Positions 62,913-64,000 of a stretch of 64,000 bases of DNA are shown here, one piece after another. Position numbers and translations under genes: made by a program. Below the pieces are notes generated by a model. That model saw only the letters and a program-made list of their open reading frames with translations, had not been told where the DNA came from and did no database searches. Within the stretch, counting starts at the first letter, position 1, and every line of letters begins with the position of its first letter. Origin of the DNA: Ricinus communis (Eukaryota > Streptophyta > Magnoliopsida > Malpighiales > Euphorbiaceae); assembly GCF_019578655.1 (NCBI RefSeq), contig NC_063257.1:27704362-27768361 (forward strand), in the 5' to 3' direction.

Positions 62913-63812
62913 TGATATGGACCAACCACCATTACATGGACTTCATGAAGATGAGCAAAAGCATAGAGGAGTTCGGTCAAAGCTTCAAGCCCAAGAATAA
63001 AGTCAAGCTATTGAAGCTAAAGATCCAATACAATTGCCTCAAGGCCCAATAACTAGATCAAGACCCAAGAAGTATCAATAAGCCTTAATTCAACACATGC
63101 AAGGCCTTATGAATTCGACCCAAGAGGAATTACAAGGAGTTCAAGGCTTTAGTTTAAGTGAAGGCCCAACTCAACTTAATGTATTATAAATTCAACTGTT
63201 TAATGGGCTTACTTAATCTTTTATTTGGGCTCAAAAAGACCAAAGCTGATGAATTGGAGCATATGAAGACTTTGGGTCTAACTTAGCTTATGTTTTAAGG
63301 CCCATATGCATAACTTAAGTAAATTAAGGTTTCTTTACTTAAGTTGCGCAGCTACACATGTTATTTACCCTAGTTAGGACTTCATTTAAGTTATCTTTTT
63401 TAGTTAGGATGGTTATCTTTATCTTATATGAGATGTAAATCCTTATTAGTTAAGATTTAGGATTTTTTAAGGCCTATGTAAGGCTAGTAAGAATTTTGAT
63501 GTGGAAATTTAAGTTGAATGATAATTGGTATTTTTACCTTAAAGCTTGTCTGCTTTGTCTTTGTGTTCTTGTGTAGAATGCATGCTTAAGAAACATTCAA
63601 GTAGATTGATCATCTTCTTATGGAGTGTTTCGAAATTAGGATTTAGGAACAAGTTTTCTAAATTCTAATTCTTGATCATCTTTCTAAGTAATCTATTTTC
63701 TAACCATTCTTAGGGGTCGAATAGAATTTGTTTTTGGGGTTTTGATGTTAATGTATTGGGGTCCGCAATTCAAAGAGGGGTTCTCAAGCTTATTCATGGA
63801 GGTTCCATATCA
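62913..63812 (+). mobile_element. 3' LTR of nested element
   Basis: 900 bp, TGATATGGACC to GGAGGTTCCATATCA. The Pol tail continues into its first 300 bp (AITRSRPKKYQ-like after a stop at 62998-63000). Compared with the 5' LTR it lacks a 15-bp segment near its start and differs by many point changes. Confidence 0.93.
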
Positions 63813-64000
63813 GCAGTTTTCCATCTAATCCCTAATTTCTTGCGTATTTGATGATATCCAGATTTAAGATCAATTTTAAAGACGATTTTAGCACCATGTA
63901 ATTCTTCCAACATATCATCTAATCTAGGAATTGGATGACGGCACTTTACTGTAATTGTTCATGGCGCGACAGTCGACACACATCCTCCAAGATCCATCTT
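63813..64000 (-). pseudogene. Chromovirus-type RT fragment, outer element (continuation)
   Basis: On minus it encodes [19 protein letters not shown] and [17 protein letters not shown] RT blocks, ending at WKT at the insertion point. The frame resumes at 58338 with FKTNYGLYDWLVMPF. This shows that the outer minus-strand element was split by the nested one. It runs off the right edge of the window. Confidence 0.9.

Larger units (their letters stand above)
58339..63812 (+). mobile_element. Nested chromovirus-type Ty3 element, complete ends, gag missing
   Basis: This 5474-bp element has LTRs at both ends (58339-59257 and 62913-63812) with TGATAT...ATATCA termini, an initiator-Met-type primer site, protease, reverse transcriptase, RNase H, integrase and a polypurine tract. 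It inserted into the reverse transcriptase of an older minus-strand relative (57438-58338 and 63813-64000). The gag domain is absent: only about 335 bp separate the primer site from the protease-leading ATG. Pol has numerous stops and frameshifts. The LTRs differ from each other by many substitutions and a 15-bp indel near their start, so the insertion is old. Confidence 0.93.

Noticed and set aside
1..64000. Telomeric repeats, rRNA or tRNA genes, organelle insertions
   Set aside because: I saw no run of the plant telomere heptamer, no rRNA-like block, no tRNA cloverleaf with A and B boxes, and no plastid or mitochondrial gene. The only tRNA-related sequences are primer binding sites.

Overview
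The window is plant nuclear heterochromatin, almost certainly from a eudicot and probably pericentromeric. I see no intact host gene. The plant assignment rests on LTR retrotransposon types with plant-type primer binding sites (initiator-Met type TGGTATCAGAGC and a decayed Asp type), an Athila-type gag/pol, and exon 1 of a plant-like mitochondrial succinate/fumarate carrier (SFC1 family). The species cannot be named from the sequence alone.

About 29 kb of the roughly 63.5 kb of real sequence is one AT-rich satellite. It is built from 39-bp (sometimes 38-bp) monomers sharing the core ACGGGGTTRTTTTCTYA. About ten recognisable monomer types follow each other in a fixed order, giving a higher-order repeat of about 390 bp. 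The array reads forward at 1-111, 2898-7490, 13771-22069 and 49069-51219, and in reverse at 22570-24402 and 27235-39374. Because 39 is 13 codons, the array throws up many spurious 60-270 codon ORFs.

Layout: satellite / solo LTR (112-2897, TSD TTATA) / satellite / truncated LTR, short non-coding internal region and full 3.2-kb LTR of a non-autonomous element (7491-12973) / SFC1 exon-1 fragment on the minus strand (12974-13770) / satellite / 500-N assembly gap (22070-22569) / reverse satellite with a second solo LTR (24403-27234, TSD GTGTA) / SFC1 fragment on the plus strand (39375-40181) / the same non-autonomous element on the minus strand (40182-46463) fused to another LTR piece (46464-49068) / forward satellite / truncated Athila-type element (51220-56928, minus) / an older chromovirus-type element (minus, 57438-58338 and 63813-64000) split by a complete but dead nested chromovirus-type element (58339-63812, plus).

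The main structural feature is an inverted repeat. The block 7491-22069 is matched in reverse by about 31078-45690, with nearly equal lengths and 95 percent identity over the SFC1 exon (20 differences in 411 bp, 17 of them transitions). The loop holds the gap. It may be a real large palindrome or an alternative haplotype contig placed in the wrong orientation. The sequence alone cannot decide.

Nothing here behaves as a working pathway. The SFC1 copies are partial and drifting, every retrotransposon reading frame is broken, and the long-LTR family encodes no recognisable protein. The features of most interest are the higher-order 39-bp satellite, the gene-fragment capture inside it, and the inverted duplication.
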